Below are positions 16,005-23,500 of a stretch of DNA of 64,000 nt, one piece after another. This DNA comes from JACVRX01 sp046726315 (GTDB lineage: Bacteria; Actinomycetota; Actinomycetes; Jiangellales; Jiangellaceae): positions 12,786 through 76,785 of the forward strand of contig JBKPAG010000021.1 in assembly GCA_046726315.1 (NCBI GenBank). The letters are read 5' to 3'. The first letter of the stretch is position 1, and every line of letters begins with the position of its first letter. The notes under the pieces were generated by a model. That model saw only the letters and a list, made by a program, of their open reading frames with translations, did no database searches and had not been told where the DNA came from. Position numbers and translations under genes: made by a program.

Positions 16005-17077
16005 GATCGTCCCCCGGAGCCGCGACGACGATCACCGCGGTTGGGTCCCCGTCCCGTCTGGCGGCCGCCGGCGCGGCCCGGGAGGCGTCCCGCGACCTGC
16101 TCGGCGTCGAACCGGGAGTAGGCGTCGACGATTTCCGACACCAGCCGGTGCCGGACGACGTCGTGGCTGGAAAGCCGGCAGAAATGGACGTCCTTGATAC
16201 CGTCGAGAATGCCTTCGACGATCTTGAGACCACTGTGGGTGCCGGTGGGCAGGTCGATCTGGGTCACGTCGCCGGTGACCACCATCTTCGAGCCGAAGCC
16301 GAGCCGGGTCAGGAACATCTTCATCTGCTCCGGCGAGGTGTTCTGCGCCTCGTCGAGGATCACGAATGCGTCATTAAGGGTTCTACCCCGCATGTACGCC
16401 AGCGGCGCGACCTCGATCGTGCCTTCGGTCATCAGCCGGGGAATTGTCGCCGGATCCATCATGTCGTGCAGGGCGTCGTAGAGCGGGCGCAGATACGGGT
16501 CGATCTTCTCCGACAGGGTGCCGGGCAGAAAGCCCAACCGCTCTCCAGCCTCCACGGCGGGCCGGGTGAGCACGATCCTCGTCACCTGTTTGTCCTGCAG
16601 CGCTTGGACTGCCTTGGCAACGGCAAGGTAGGTCTTGCCGGTGCCGGCAGGTCCGATGGAGAACACGATCGTGTGCCGATCGATGGCGTCGACGTAGCGT
16701 TTCTGGTTGAGCGTCTTTGCCCTGATCGTGCGCCCGCGGTTGGACAAGATGTTGGCCGTGAGCACGTCCAACGGGCGCTCCGCGGTCCGCGCCCGCAGCA
16801 TCGCCACCGTGCGTTCCACGGCCTCAGGTGTCAGACCCTGACCGGTTCGGACGACTGCGACCAGCTCATCGAGTGTGCGCTCGGCCTCAGCGATGTCGTC
16901 GGGCTCGCCGGTCATGGTGATCTCGTTGCCACGAACCAGCACGTCAACCCCGGGGTATGACAGCTCGATCACGCGCAGCAACTCATCACCGGAGCCGAGC
17001 AGGCTCACCATCGGCACGCTCGACGGGACGACGATCTTGTGCTGGGCCCGCTGGGTGGCCCCTTGTATCTCGGCCAT
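16001..17077 (-). CDS. phoH: PhoH-family ATPase
   Basis: Cytosolic ATPase with predicted RNA-related function. The 358-residue protein has a small N-terminal KH-like region (VSLLGSGDELLRVIELSYPGVDV), Walker A GPAGTGKTYLAVAKAV around residue 148, Walker B VILDEAQNT, and an RS/G-rich basic tail (GGRQTGRGPNRGDRRR). The ATG at 17077, reading MAEIQGATQ, is chosen because the frame upstream is not protein-like. PhoH is the first gene of the coupled phoH-ybeY-corC-cdd group. Confidence 0.94.
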   Translation of the reverse strand: MAEIQGATQRAQHKIVVPSSVPMVSLLGSGDELLRVIELSYPGVDVLVRGNEITMTGEPDDIAEAERTLDELVAVVRTGQGLTPEAVERTVAMLRARTAERPLDVLTANILSNRGRTIRAKTLNQKRYVDAIDRHTIVFSIGPAGTGKTYLAVAKAVQALQDKQVTRIVLTRPAVEAGERLGFLPGTLSEKIDPYLRPLYDALHDMMDPATIPRLMTEGTIEVAPLAYMRGRTLNDAFVILDEAQNTSPEQMKMFLTRLGFGSKMVVTGDVTQIDLPTGTHSGLKIVEGILDGIKDVHFCRLSSHDVVRHRLVSEIVDAYSRFDAEQVAGRLPGRAGGRQTGRGPNRGDRRRGSGGRS

Positions 17078-17153
17078 GGGTGGCCTGACGGCCTGCTCGC
17101 GCCTGCCCTTCGGTTTCGGCTGCCTGAGGCGGTCAATGCTACCGGTGTGGCGC

Positions 17154-17510
17154 TCAGCCCGGGGGCCAACGCATGTCGCGTCCACCCAGGACGTGGCCAT
17201 GGACATGGAACACCGACTGACCCGCTCGCGAGCCGGTGTTGAAGACCAACCGGAAGGCATCGAGCTTGTCATCGTCGGCGATCGCGCTGGCCTCCCGAAC
17301 CAGTTCGGCCAACGTGCCGGGATCGGCTTCTGCCAGGGAGCCCACGTCCGCATGATGCGCCCGGGGGATCACCAGCACGTGGGTCGGCGCTTGCGGGGAG
17401 ACGTCCCGGATGGCGATCACGTGATCTGACGCGCGCAGGATGATGGCCGGTACCTCGCCGGCGACGATCCGGCAGAACAGGCAGTCCGGCGAGTCGTTCA
17501 CGCCCCGCAT
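17154..17510 (-). CDS. HIT-domain nucleotide-binding protein
   Basis: Protein of 118 residues with CLFCRIVAGEVPA at the N-terminus, HVLVIPRAHHADVGSL in the middle and GQSVFHVHGHVLGGRDMRWPPG carrying the His-x-His-x-His triad. This is the Hint (HinT) branch of the HIT superfamily, purine nucleoside phosphoramidase-like hydrolases. The frame is open upstream, but the ATG at 17510 gives the usual length. It lies 76 bp upstream of phoH on the same strand. Confidence 0.92.
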   Translation of the reverse strand: MRGVNDSPDCLFCRIVAGEVPAIILRASDHVIAIRDVSPQAPTHVLVIPRAHHADVGSLAEADPGTLAELVREASAIADDDKLDAFRLVFNTGSRAGQSVFHVHGHVLGGRDMRWPPG

Positions 17511-17662
17511 CGTACGGGCGCAGTCAACGCCTCTACCGTGGGCGAGGTAAACCATGGCGGGGGGCAACGCGTCCATGGGACATGGCCGTCGCCTGCCCTG
17601 TTGCCGTCGGTGGATTCGCTGTGAGCGGATCTGCCGCGGTAGACGTGTGCGAGAGGTGGGCG

Positions 17663-18187
17663 GTGGGCGAAGCGACCAGTGCGGCGTCGTTCAGCAGCGA
17701 TGCCGACCAGATGGTCACTGAACTCTTCACGATCCACTACGCCGGCTTGGTTCGGCTGGCCACGCTGCTCCTGCGCGACCAGGCCGTGGCCGAGGAGGCG
17801 GTGCAGGACGCGTTCGTATCCTTGCACCGCCGGTGGCGGAAGCTGCGCGACCCAGGCAACGCCGCGGCGTACCTGCGCACGTCAGTCATCCACAACACCC
17901 GGTCGATCCAGCGCCGGCGTTCAGTGGCGGCACGGCACCCACAGGAAATGCCGTTCGACGGGCCCAGCGCCGAGTCCGGCGCGCTGCGGGGGGTTGCTGG
18001 CACCGCCGTCGTCGACGCATTGCGCAAGCTGCCGGCTCGCCAACGCGAGGTGCTGGTTTTGCGTTACTACGCCGATTTGAGTGAAGCCGATATCGCGGAG
18101 GCGATGAAGATCAGCCGTGGAGCAGTCAAGAGCCACGCGTCGCGAGGCATGGCGGCGCTGCGCACCAGTTTGGAGCAGTGGGCATGA
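17663..18187 (+). CDS. SigE-family ECF RNA polymerase sigma factor
   Basis: Sigma factor of 174 residues. Region 2 covers about residues 15-80 (IHYAGLVRLATLLLRD, AVQDAFVSLHRRWRKLRDPGNAAAYLRTSVIHNTRS) and region 4 about 105-165 (LRKLPARQREVLVLRYYADLSEADIAEAMKISRGAVKSHASRGMAAL). It belongs to the actinobacterial SigE-like ECF group. The GTG at 17663 is selected for the GAGAGG sequence 6 bases upstream; earlier in-frame starts exist. Its stop overlaps the next gene by 4 bp, suggesting the neighbour regulates it. Confidence 0.9.
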   Translation: MGEATSAASFSSDADQMVTELFTIHYAGLVRLATLLLRDQAVAEEAVQDAFVSLHRRWRKLRDPGNAAAYLRTSVIHNTRSIQRRRSVAARHPQEMPFDGPSAESGALRGVAGTAVVDALRKLPARQREVLVLRYYADLSEADIAEAMKISRGAVKSHASRGMAALRTSLEQWA

Positions 18188-19290
18188 GCGTCGACGACGA
18201 GCGGTTTCGCCGCGACGAGGACCTCCTGCGCCGGGCGCTGCGCGAGGAAGCCGACGAGGTCCTGCCGAGCCTCGATGCGTTGTCCCGAATCCGTCGCCGT
18301 ACGGCTCGGTCACCGTTGTGGCGACGTCCCGTGGTGCTGGGTATGGCGGCAGCATCGGTCACCGCGCTCGCCGTCATCGCGGGAAGCGCGTACTTCCTGG
18401 GTGGCTCGTCCGACGACACCACGGCGTCGAGTGTGGACTCCTCGCCGTCCGCCACCACGATGCAGAGCCCGAGCCCGCCGGCCACCGAGTCGCCCGCGTC
18501 AGAACCAACCGATGCGGTGAGTCCGCCGCCGTCGGAAGCCGGTGGCACGCAGCCGGGGAACGAAACGGTGCCGGTGTACTACGTCACCGAAACCACACGT
18601 GGAGAGCGGCTGGCTCGCGAGTTCCGCGACGTGCCCACGCCCGACGGCCCACTGGTGGCTGCGGTGACGACGATGCTCGTTGAATCCGCGCTTGACCCGG
18701 ACTATGACCGGGGGGTCTGGCTGCCCGACACACAAGTCCGAGCCATCGAGGTGAAGGACGACGTCATCGAGGTCGATCTCACCGGCGAGACCGATTACAC
18801 CAGCGTCCGTGACGACGTCGCCACGCTCGCCGTCCAGCAGCTCGTCTACACAGTGACCGCCGCCGCGGCCGACGCCGGCCAGAACGGCGCGTTGCCGGTT
18901 CAGATCCTGGTCGACGGCGTGCCCCCAACGCAGATGTGGGGCCAGCTCGACCTGTCGGGGCCGATTGCCAGAGCCCCGCAGATGGACGTCTGGCAGCTCG
19001 TGCAGATCGTCAATCCACAGGACGGAGCCGTCCTCGGTCCATCGGTGACGATCGACGGCGTGGCCATGGCCTACGAGGCCCATGTCGACTGGCAGGTCTT
19101 TGACGATCAGGGCAACGTCGTCGACAGCGGGTTCGCAATGACCACCGATTCCAGCACGTTCGCTCCCTTCAGGTTCAACGTCGACCTCGAGCCCGGCTTC
19201 TATTCGGTCGTGGTCACCGACTCCGACCCGACTGGTGGTGCAGAAGGGCCCGGACCGATGAGCGACACCAAGAACTTCAGCGTCCGGTAG
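18184..19290 (+). CDS. anti-sigma-like membrane protein with GerMN and Gmad2 domains
   Basis: Protein of 368 residues: a basic and acidic cytoplasmic N-terminus (about 1-50), one membrane helix (about 52-74, VVLGMAAASVTALAVIAGSAYFLGG), a Ser/Pro/Thr-rich linker, a GerMN-like domain (about 135-255, PLVAAVTTMLVESALDPDYDRG, TDYTSVRDDVATLAVQQLVYTV) and a C-terminal Ig-like Gmad2 domain (about 270-366). Translational coupling to the ECF sigma gene suggests that the cytoplasmic part holds the sigma factor and the outer domains sense an envelope signal; this is inference, because no classical anti-sigma zinc motif is seen. Confidence 0.82.
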   Translation: MSVDDERFRRDEDLLRRALREEADEVLPSLDALSRIRRRTARSPLWRRPVVLGMAAASVTALAVIAGSAYFLGGSSDDTTASSVDSSPSATTMQSPSPPATESPASEPTDAVSPPPSEAGGTQPGNETVPVYYVTETTRGERLAREFRDVPTPDGPLVAAVTTMLVESALDPDYDRGVWLPDTQVRAIEVKDDVIEVDLTGETDYTSVRDDVATLAVQQLVYTVTAAAADAGQNGALPVQILVDGVPPTQMWGQLDLSGPIARAPQMDVWQLVQIVNPQDGAVLGPSVTIDGVAMAYEAHVDWQVFDDQGNVVDSGFAMTTDSSTFAPFRFNVDLEPGFYSVVVTDSDPTGGAEGPGPMSDTKNFSVR

Positions 19291-19355
19291 ACCACGCGGG
19301 GTTCGCTAGAGCAGGCCGCCGGCAGCCGAGCCGGGCCCGGGTTCAGTTGCGAAGG

Positions 19356-20495
19356 TCACTTGAACGCGTCGCGGAGGCGGGTGAACAGGTTCTGGCCCTG
19401 CGTCGACACCGCACCGTGGGGGTGCTGCTCGTTCCGCAACTGGGCCAGCTCGCGCAGCAGCTCCTCCTGCCGGGAGTCCAGCCGCGCCGGGGTCCGGACC
19501 TCCAGGTGGACGAGCAGGTCGCCACGACCCGTGCCGCGCAGCTTCGGAACCCCCCGCGCCGGGATCTTCAGAGTCTGCCCGTGTTGCGCGCCCGGCTTGA
19601 CCTCGAGCGACTCGGCGCCATCAAGAGTCTCCAACTCGATCGTGGTGCCCAATGCGGCTGCCGTCATCGGCAGCTCGACCGTGCAGTGCAGGTCGTCGCC
19701 GGTGCGGTCGAAGACGGGATGCGGCCGCATCACCAGCTCAACGTAGAGGTCGCCGGGGGGCCCGCCGCCCGGGCCGACTTCGCCCTCGCCGGCGAGCTGG
19801 ATCCGGGTACCGGAGTCGACTCCCGCCGGAATCTTGATCGTGAGACTGCGCCGGGTCCGGACCCGGCCATCGCCGGCGCACTCGACGCAGGGTCGTGGGT
19901 TGACCGTGCCGAAGCCGCGGCATTGCGGACACGGCCGCGTTGTCATCACCTGACCGAGGAAGGAGCGCTGCACCTGGCTGATCTCGCCGCGCCCGGAGCA
20001 GGTGTGGCAGGTGATCAGCTGGGTGCCGGGCGAGGTGCCAGCGCCTTGGCAGGTACTGCAGACGACCGCGGTGTCGACCTGCATGTCCTTGGTCGCGCCG
20101 AACGCCGCCTCGGCCAACTCCACCTCCAGCCGGACAAGAGCGTCCTGCCCCCGACGGATCCGGCTGCGCGGACCGCGCGACGTCGTTGTCCCGCCAAAGA
20201 ACGCGTCCATGATGTCGGTAAACGAGAAGCCGGTGCCGAATCCACCGCCCGCTCCGTTGCCGCTCGCCAGCGGGTCAGCGCCGAGGTCGTACATCTCCCG
20301 CTTGCGAGCGTCGGCCAGCACCTCGTACGCGTTCGTGATCTCCTTGAACCGCTCCTGCGTCTGCGGGTCCGGATTGATGTCGGGGTGAAGTTGGCGCGCT
20401 AGTCGGCGATATGCCTTCTTGATGTCGTCGGTCGAGGCATCGCGCGAGACGCCGAGCACCTCGTAGTAGTCGGTTGCGGGCACCACGCTGTCCAA
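19356..20495 (-). CDS. dnaJ: molecular chaperone DnaJ (DnaJ2 type)
   Basis: Hsp40 co-chaperone that stimulates DnaK. The 379-residue protein has a J domain with the HPD motif (RLARQLHPDINPD), a Gly/Phe-rich linker (GNGAGGGFGTGFSF), four CxxCxGxG zinc motifs (CSTCQGAG, CHTCSGRG, CPQCRGFG, CVECAGDG) and a C-terminal substrate domain. It sits 6 bp downstream of hrcA, an arrangement typical of the second actinobacterial dnaJ, which is controlled by HrcA and not by HspR. Confidence 0.96.
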   Translation of the reverse strand: MDSVVPATDYYEVLGVSRDASTDDIKKAYRRLARQLHPDINPDPQTQERFKEITNAYEVLADARKREMYDLGADPLASGNGAGGGFGTGFSFTDIMDAFFGGTTTSRGPRSRIRRGQDALVRLEVELAEAAFGATKDMQVDTAVVCSTCQGAGTSPGTQLITCHTCSGRGEISQVQRSFLGQVMTTRPCPQCRGFGTVNPRPCVECAGDGRVRTRRSLTIKIPAGVDSGTRIQLAGEGEVGPGGGPPGDLYVELVMRPHPVFDRTGDDLHCTVELPMTAAALGTTIELETLDGAESLEVKPGAQHGQTLKIPARGVPKLRGTGRGDLLVHLEVRTPARLDSRQEELLRELAQLRNEQHPHGAVSTQGQNLFTRLRDAFK

Positions 20496-20501
20496 GTTCC
20501 C

Positions 20502-21527
20502 CTAGTTGTTCCTGGCCAGGATCTGGCTGACGTATCGCGCAACGGCTCCCACAGCCGCGATTGTTCCCGGGTAGTCCATGTGCGTCGGTCCGACGACGCC
20601 CATGCTCGCCAGCGCGCGCTCCCCCGGGCCGTATCCCGTGGTGATGATCGACGTGGCGGACAGGCCCGACTGAGCATTCTCGTGGCCGATACGGACGGTG
20701 AGCGTCGACGGGCTGGTCGCCTCTCCCAGCAGCCGAAGCAGAACCACGTGCTCCTCGAGCGCCTCGAGCAGCGACTCGAGCCCGGTTTCGAAGCCATGCC
20801 CGAATCTGGCCAGGTTGGCGGTGCCGGCCACGGCGAGCCGCTCGTCGTGCTTGTCCACCAGCGCCTCGATCAGCGTGGCGGCTATGGCTGCGACCACCTG
20901 GCGGTCGGCCGGCGAGAACGACTCCGGGAGCGTCTCGACGGTTGTCGCAACCGCCGACATGTCCAGGCCGGCGACGGCGGGACCCAGCCGGGCGCGCAGG
21001 TCGCCCAGCAGCCCGTCGTCGGCCTCGCCTGGCAGTTCGACGATGCGCTGCTCGACCCGGCCGGCGTCGGTGATGAGAACCAACAGCACCCGGCTCGTGC
21101 TCAGCGGTACCAACTCGACGTGCCGCACCGTCGAGCGGGCCAGTGACGGGTATTGCACCACGGCGACCTGGCGGGTGAGCTGGGCGAGCAAGCGAACCGT
21201 GCGGGTGACCACGTCGTCGAGGTCGACGGCGCCGTCGAGGAAGGTTTGGATCGCCCGCTTCTCGGCAGACGACAACGGCTTCACCGTCGAGAGCCGGTCG
21301 ACGAAGAGCCGGTACCCCTTGTCGGTAGGGATCCGCCCCGCGCTCGTGTGCGGCTGGGCGATGTACCCCTCTTCTTCGAGCACGGCCATGTCGTTGCGAA
21401 TCGTGGCCGGCGAGACCCCGAGGTGATGCCGGTCGACCAGCGTCTTGGATCCGACCGGCTCCTGGGTCGCGACGTAATCCTCGACGATGGTGCGCAGCAC
21501 CTCGAGTTTGCGGTCGTCGAGCGACAC
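20502..21527 (-). CDS. hrcA: heat-inducible transcription repressor HrcA
   Basis: Represses groEL-type genes and its own operon by binding CIRCE. The 341-residue protein has an N-terminal winged helix (LDDRKLEVLRTIVEDYVATQEPVGSKTL, VSPATIRNDMAVLEEEGYIAQPHTSAGRIPTDKGYR) and a GAF-like dimerisation domain behind it. GTG start with a strong GGAGGAGG ribosome binding site at about 21535-21543. A CIRCE element lies 23 bp upstream of the start, so autoregulation is expected. Confidence 0.97.
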   Translation of the reverse strand: MSLDDRKLEVLRTIVEDYVATQEPVGSKTLVDRHHLGVSPATIRNDMAVLEEEGYIAQPHTSAGRIPTDKGYRLFVDRLSTVKPLSSAEKRAIQTFLDGAVDLDDVVTRTVRLLAQLTRQVAVVQYPSLARSTVRHVELVPLSTSRVLLVLITDAGRVEQRIVELPGEADDGLLGDLRARLGPAVAGLDMSAVATTVETLPESFSPADRQVVAAIAATLIEALVDKHDERLAVAGTANLARFGHGFETGLESLLEALEEHVVLLRLLGEATSPSTLTVRIGHENAQSGLSATSIITTGYGPGERALASMGVVGPTHMDYPGTIAAVGAVARYVSQILARNN

Positions 21528-21549
21528 CAGCGCACCTCCTCCGGCCGAT

Positions 21550-21576
21550 TTGGCACTCGGTGAATCTGAGTGCCAA
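21550..21576. promoter_or_regulatory. CIRCE operator (HrcA-binding site)
   Basis: Perfect inverted repeat TTGGCACTC-N9-GAGTGCCAA, differing from the canonical CIRCE (TTAGCACTC-N9-GAGTGCTAA) by one symmetric base in each arm. It lies immediately upstream of hrcA and controls the hrcA-dnaJ operon in this bacterium by all expectation. Confidence 0.93.
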
Positions 21577-21665
21577 GTCTACGTGCGCTAGCCGACGGGA
21601 GCCGAACGGTGAGCCGACGACTCTCGATAGCCTTTGGATTCCCAGCCGTGACCAGGGAGCTGACA

Positions 21666-22034
21666 ATGACCTACGACCCCTCGGCATCGTCGGCCGTTGT
21701 GCCGTCAGAGGACCGGAACTGGGCGATGGGAGCGCATCTGTCGGCGTTCGTCGCCGCCTACATCGCCTTGGGGTTTCTTGGGCCGCTGATCGTCCTGTTG
21801 GTACGGGGCGACCGTTCCCCGTTCGTCCGACGGCACGCCGTCGAGGCGCTCAACTTCAACCTGACGGTGCTCATCTACATCGTGATCTGCGTGATTCTCG
21901 CTCTCGTGCTGATCGGCTTCGTGCTGCTCATCGCGCTGGGGATTCTCTATGTCGTGGCGGTGATCATTGGGGCGGTCCGTGCGAGTTCGGGCGAGGAGTA
22001 CCGGTACCCCTTGACCATTCGGTTCGTGAAGTAA
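21666..22034 (+). CDS. DUF4870 domain membrane protein
   Basis: Protein of 122 residues with a short polar N-terminus and three hydrophobic helices. The characteristic DUF4870/Tic20-like pattern is seen: WAMGAHLSAFVAAYIALGFLGPLIV, RGDRSPFVRRHAVEALNFNLTVLI, and YRYPLTIRFVK at the end. The ATG at 21666 has AGGGAG upstream. Function unknown. It is divergent from hrcA, so the CIRCE region may also influence it, though spacing (90 bp) makes that uncertain. Confidence 0.85.
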   Translation: MTYDPSASSAVVPSEDRNWAMGAHLSAFVAAYIALGFLGPLIVLLVRGDRSPFVRRHAVEALNFNLTVLIYIVICVILALVLIGFVLLIALGILYVVAVIIGAVRASSGEEYRYPLTIRFVK

Positions 22035-22062
22035 CCGGCCTGGGTCCGACCCCGACGAGACG

Positions 22063-23289
22063 CTATGCGACCAGGTCGCGCACGACGGCGTCGGCCAGCA
22101 GCCTTCCTCGCCGGGTCAGCACGATCCGTCCAGTTTCGAGGCTGTCACGCTCGAGCAGGCCGTTAGCCGCAAGCGCATCGGTTGCGGCACGGCGGACATC
22201 ACCCAGCACCGCGACGTCTAGGCCGTCTGCCAGCCGGGTTTCCAGCAGGATGCGTTCGACCTTGCGAGTTGCGGCATCCAGGACCTCTCGGGCCTGGGCC
22301 GGACTCTGGTGTGCCGCAAGCCGACGAGCCCAGGCTGCGGGGTGCCTGACGTTCCACCACCGGACGCCATTGACATGGCTGTGCGCGCCCGGCCCGACGC
22401 CCCACCAGTCCGCGCTCGTCCAGTAGAGGCCGTTGTGGCGACAGCGAGCCTGATCCGATGCCGCCCAGTTCGAAACCTCGTACCATCGGAGGCCGGCCGC
22501 CGTCAGTAGGTCATCGGCGATCACGTACTTGTCGGCCAGGTCGTCGTCGTCAGGCATGGGCAGCTCGCCTCGCCGGATGCGGGCCGCCAGGTTGGTCCCC
22601 GGCTCGACGATCAGCGCGTACGCACTGATGTGGTCCGGGCCTGCATCGACCGCGGCCCGCACACTGCCCTCCCAGTCGGCGAGGCTCTCGCCGGGGGTTC
22701 CGTAGATCAGGTCGAGGTTGACGTGGTCGAACCCGGCGTCGTGGGCCTCGGCGACCGCCTCCATCGGGCGGCCGGGCGTGTGTTCGCGGTCGAGGACGGC
22801 GAGCACGTGCGGACGCACGCTTTGCATGCCGAGGGATATTCGGGTGAATCCGGCAGCCCGTAGCTCGGCAAGCGAGCGGGGATCAACCGACTCCGGGTTT
22901 GCCTCGGTGGTGACCTCCGCCTCCGGCTCGAGGCCGAACATGTCGTCGATGGCGTGCAGGACCCGGCCCAGATCGCGGGATGCCAGCACGGTCGGTGTAC
23001 CGCCGCCGAAGAACACCGTCGAGACCGGCAGGTTGACATCGCCGAGAACCCGTCTTGCCAGGCGTAGCTCGGAAATCGCGGCGTCCGCCCAGGTGTCCCG
23101 CGATGCTCCGGGTTCGCTGCCCAGCTCGGCGGCGGTGTAGGTGTTGAAGTCGCAGTAGCCGCACCGGGTTGTGCAGAACGGCACATGCAGGTAAATGCCG
23201 AACGGCCGGCTGCCGAGCCTTGTCAGCGCCGACGGCGGCAGTGCTCCGTCGGGTGGCGCGGGCTCACCTTCCGGCGGTGTCGACGGCAT
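22063..23289 (-). CDS. hemW: radical SAM heme chaperone HemW
   Basis: Binds heme and a 4Fe-4S cluster; delivers heme to target proteins. The 408-residue chain has CxxxCxxC at Cys39, Cys43 and Cys46 (FCTTRCGYCDFNTYT), VFFGGGTPTVL, EANPESVD and LDLIYGTPGESLADW, and the HemW C-terminal domain. HemN-type enzymes share this core, but the Cys pattern and genomic position beside lepA-hrcA-dnaJ favour HemW. The length is normal. Confidence 0.94.
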   Translation of the reverse strand: MPSTPPEGEPAPPDGALPPSALTRLGSRPFGIYLHVPFCTTRCGYCDFNTYTAAELGSEPGASRDTWADAAISELRLARRVLGDVNLPVSTVFFGGGTPTVLASRDLGRVLHAIDDMFGLEPEAEVTTEANPESVDPRSLAELRAAGFTRISLGMQSVRPHVLAVLDREHTPGRPMEAVAEAHDAGFDHVNLDLIYGTPGESLADWEGSVRAAVDAGPDHISAYALIVEPGTNLAARIRRGELPMPDDDDLADKYVIADDLLTAAGLRWYEVSNWAASDQARCRHNGLYWTSADWWGVGPGAHSHVNGVRWWNVRHPAAWARRLAAHQSPAQAREVLDAATRKVERILLETRLADGLDVAVLGDVRRAATDALAANGLLERDSLETGRIVLTRRGRLLADAVVRDLVA

Positions 23290-23320
23290 GTCGCCATTGT
23301 GACCCGACCATGAGACGAAC

Positions 23321-23465
23321 CGATCAGGTGCGTGACGCCGTCGGTCCTGCGTGGATTCCTCACCTGATCGTCATGGGTTCACGGACTGAGACGCGAGCAG
23401 GTGCACGATCGCACGATTCATGCGCGCCTTCGACACCTGATCGTTCTGCGCCGGACGATCAGGTG
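23321..23465. repeat. cluster of inverted CGATCAGGTG repeats
   Basis: In the 211 bp gap between fadD-type and hemW genes, CGATCAGGTG occurs at 23321-23330 and 23456-23465 on the plus strand and its complement CACCTGATCG at 23361-23370 and 23434-23443; a degenerate fifth copy (CGAGCAGGTG) lies near 23394-23403. The last two copies form an 11 bp perfect stem with a 10-base loop (23434-23465), the first two a 10 bp stem with a 30-base loop. Could be a bidirectional hairpin terminator, a genomic interspersed palindrome or a binding array. Confidence 0.75.
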
Positions 23466-23500
23466 CAGAATCGACGATCATTTGACCGATGGGCCCCCGG

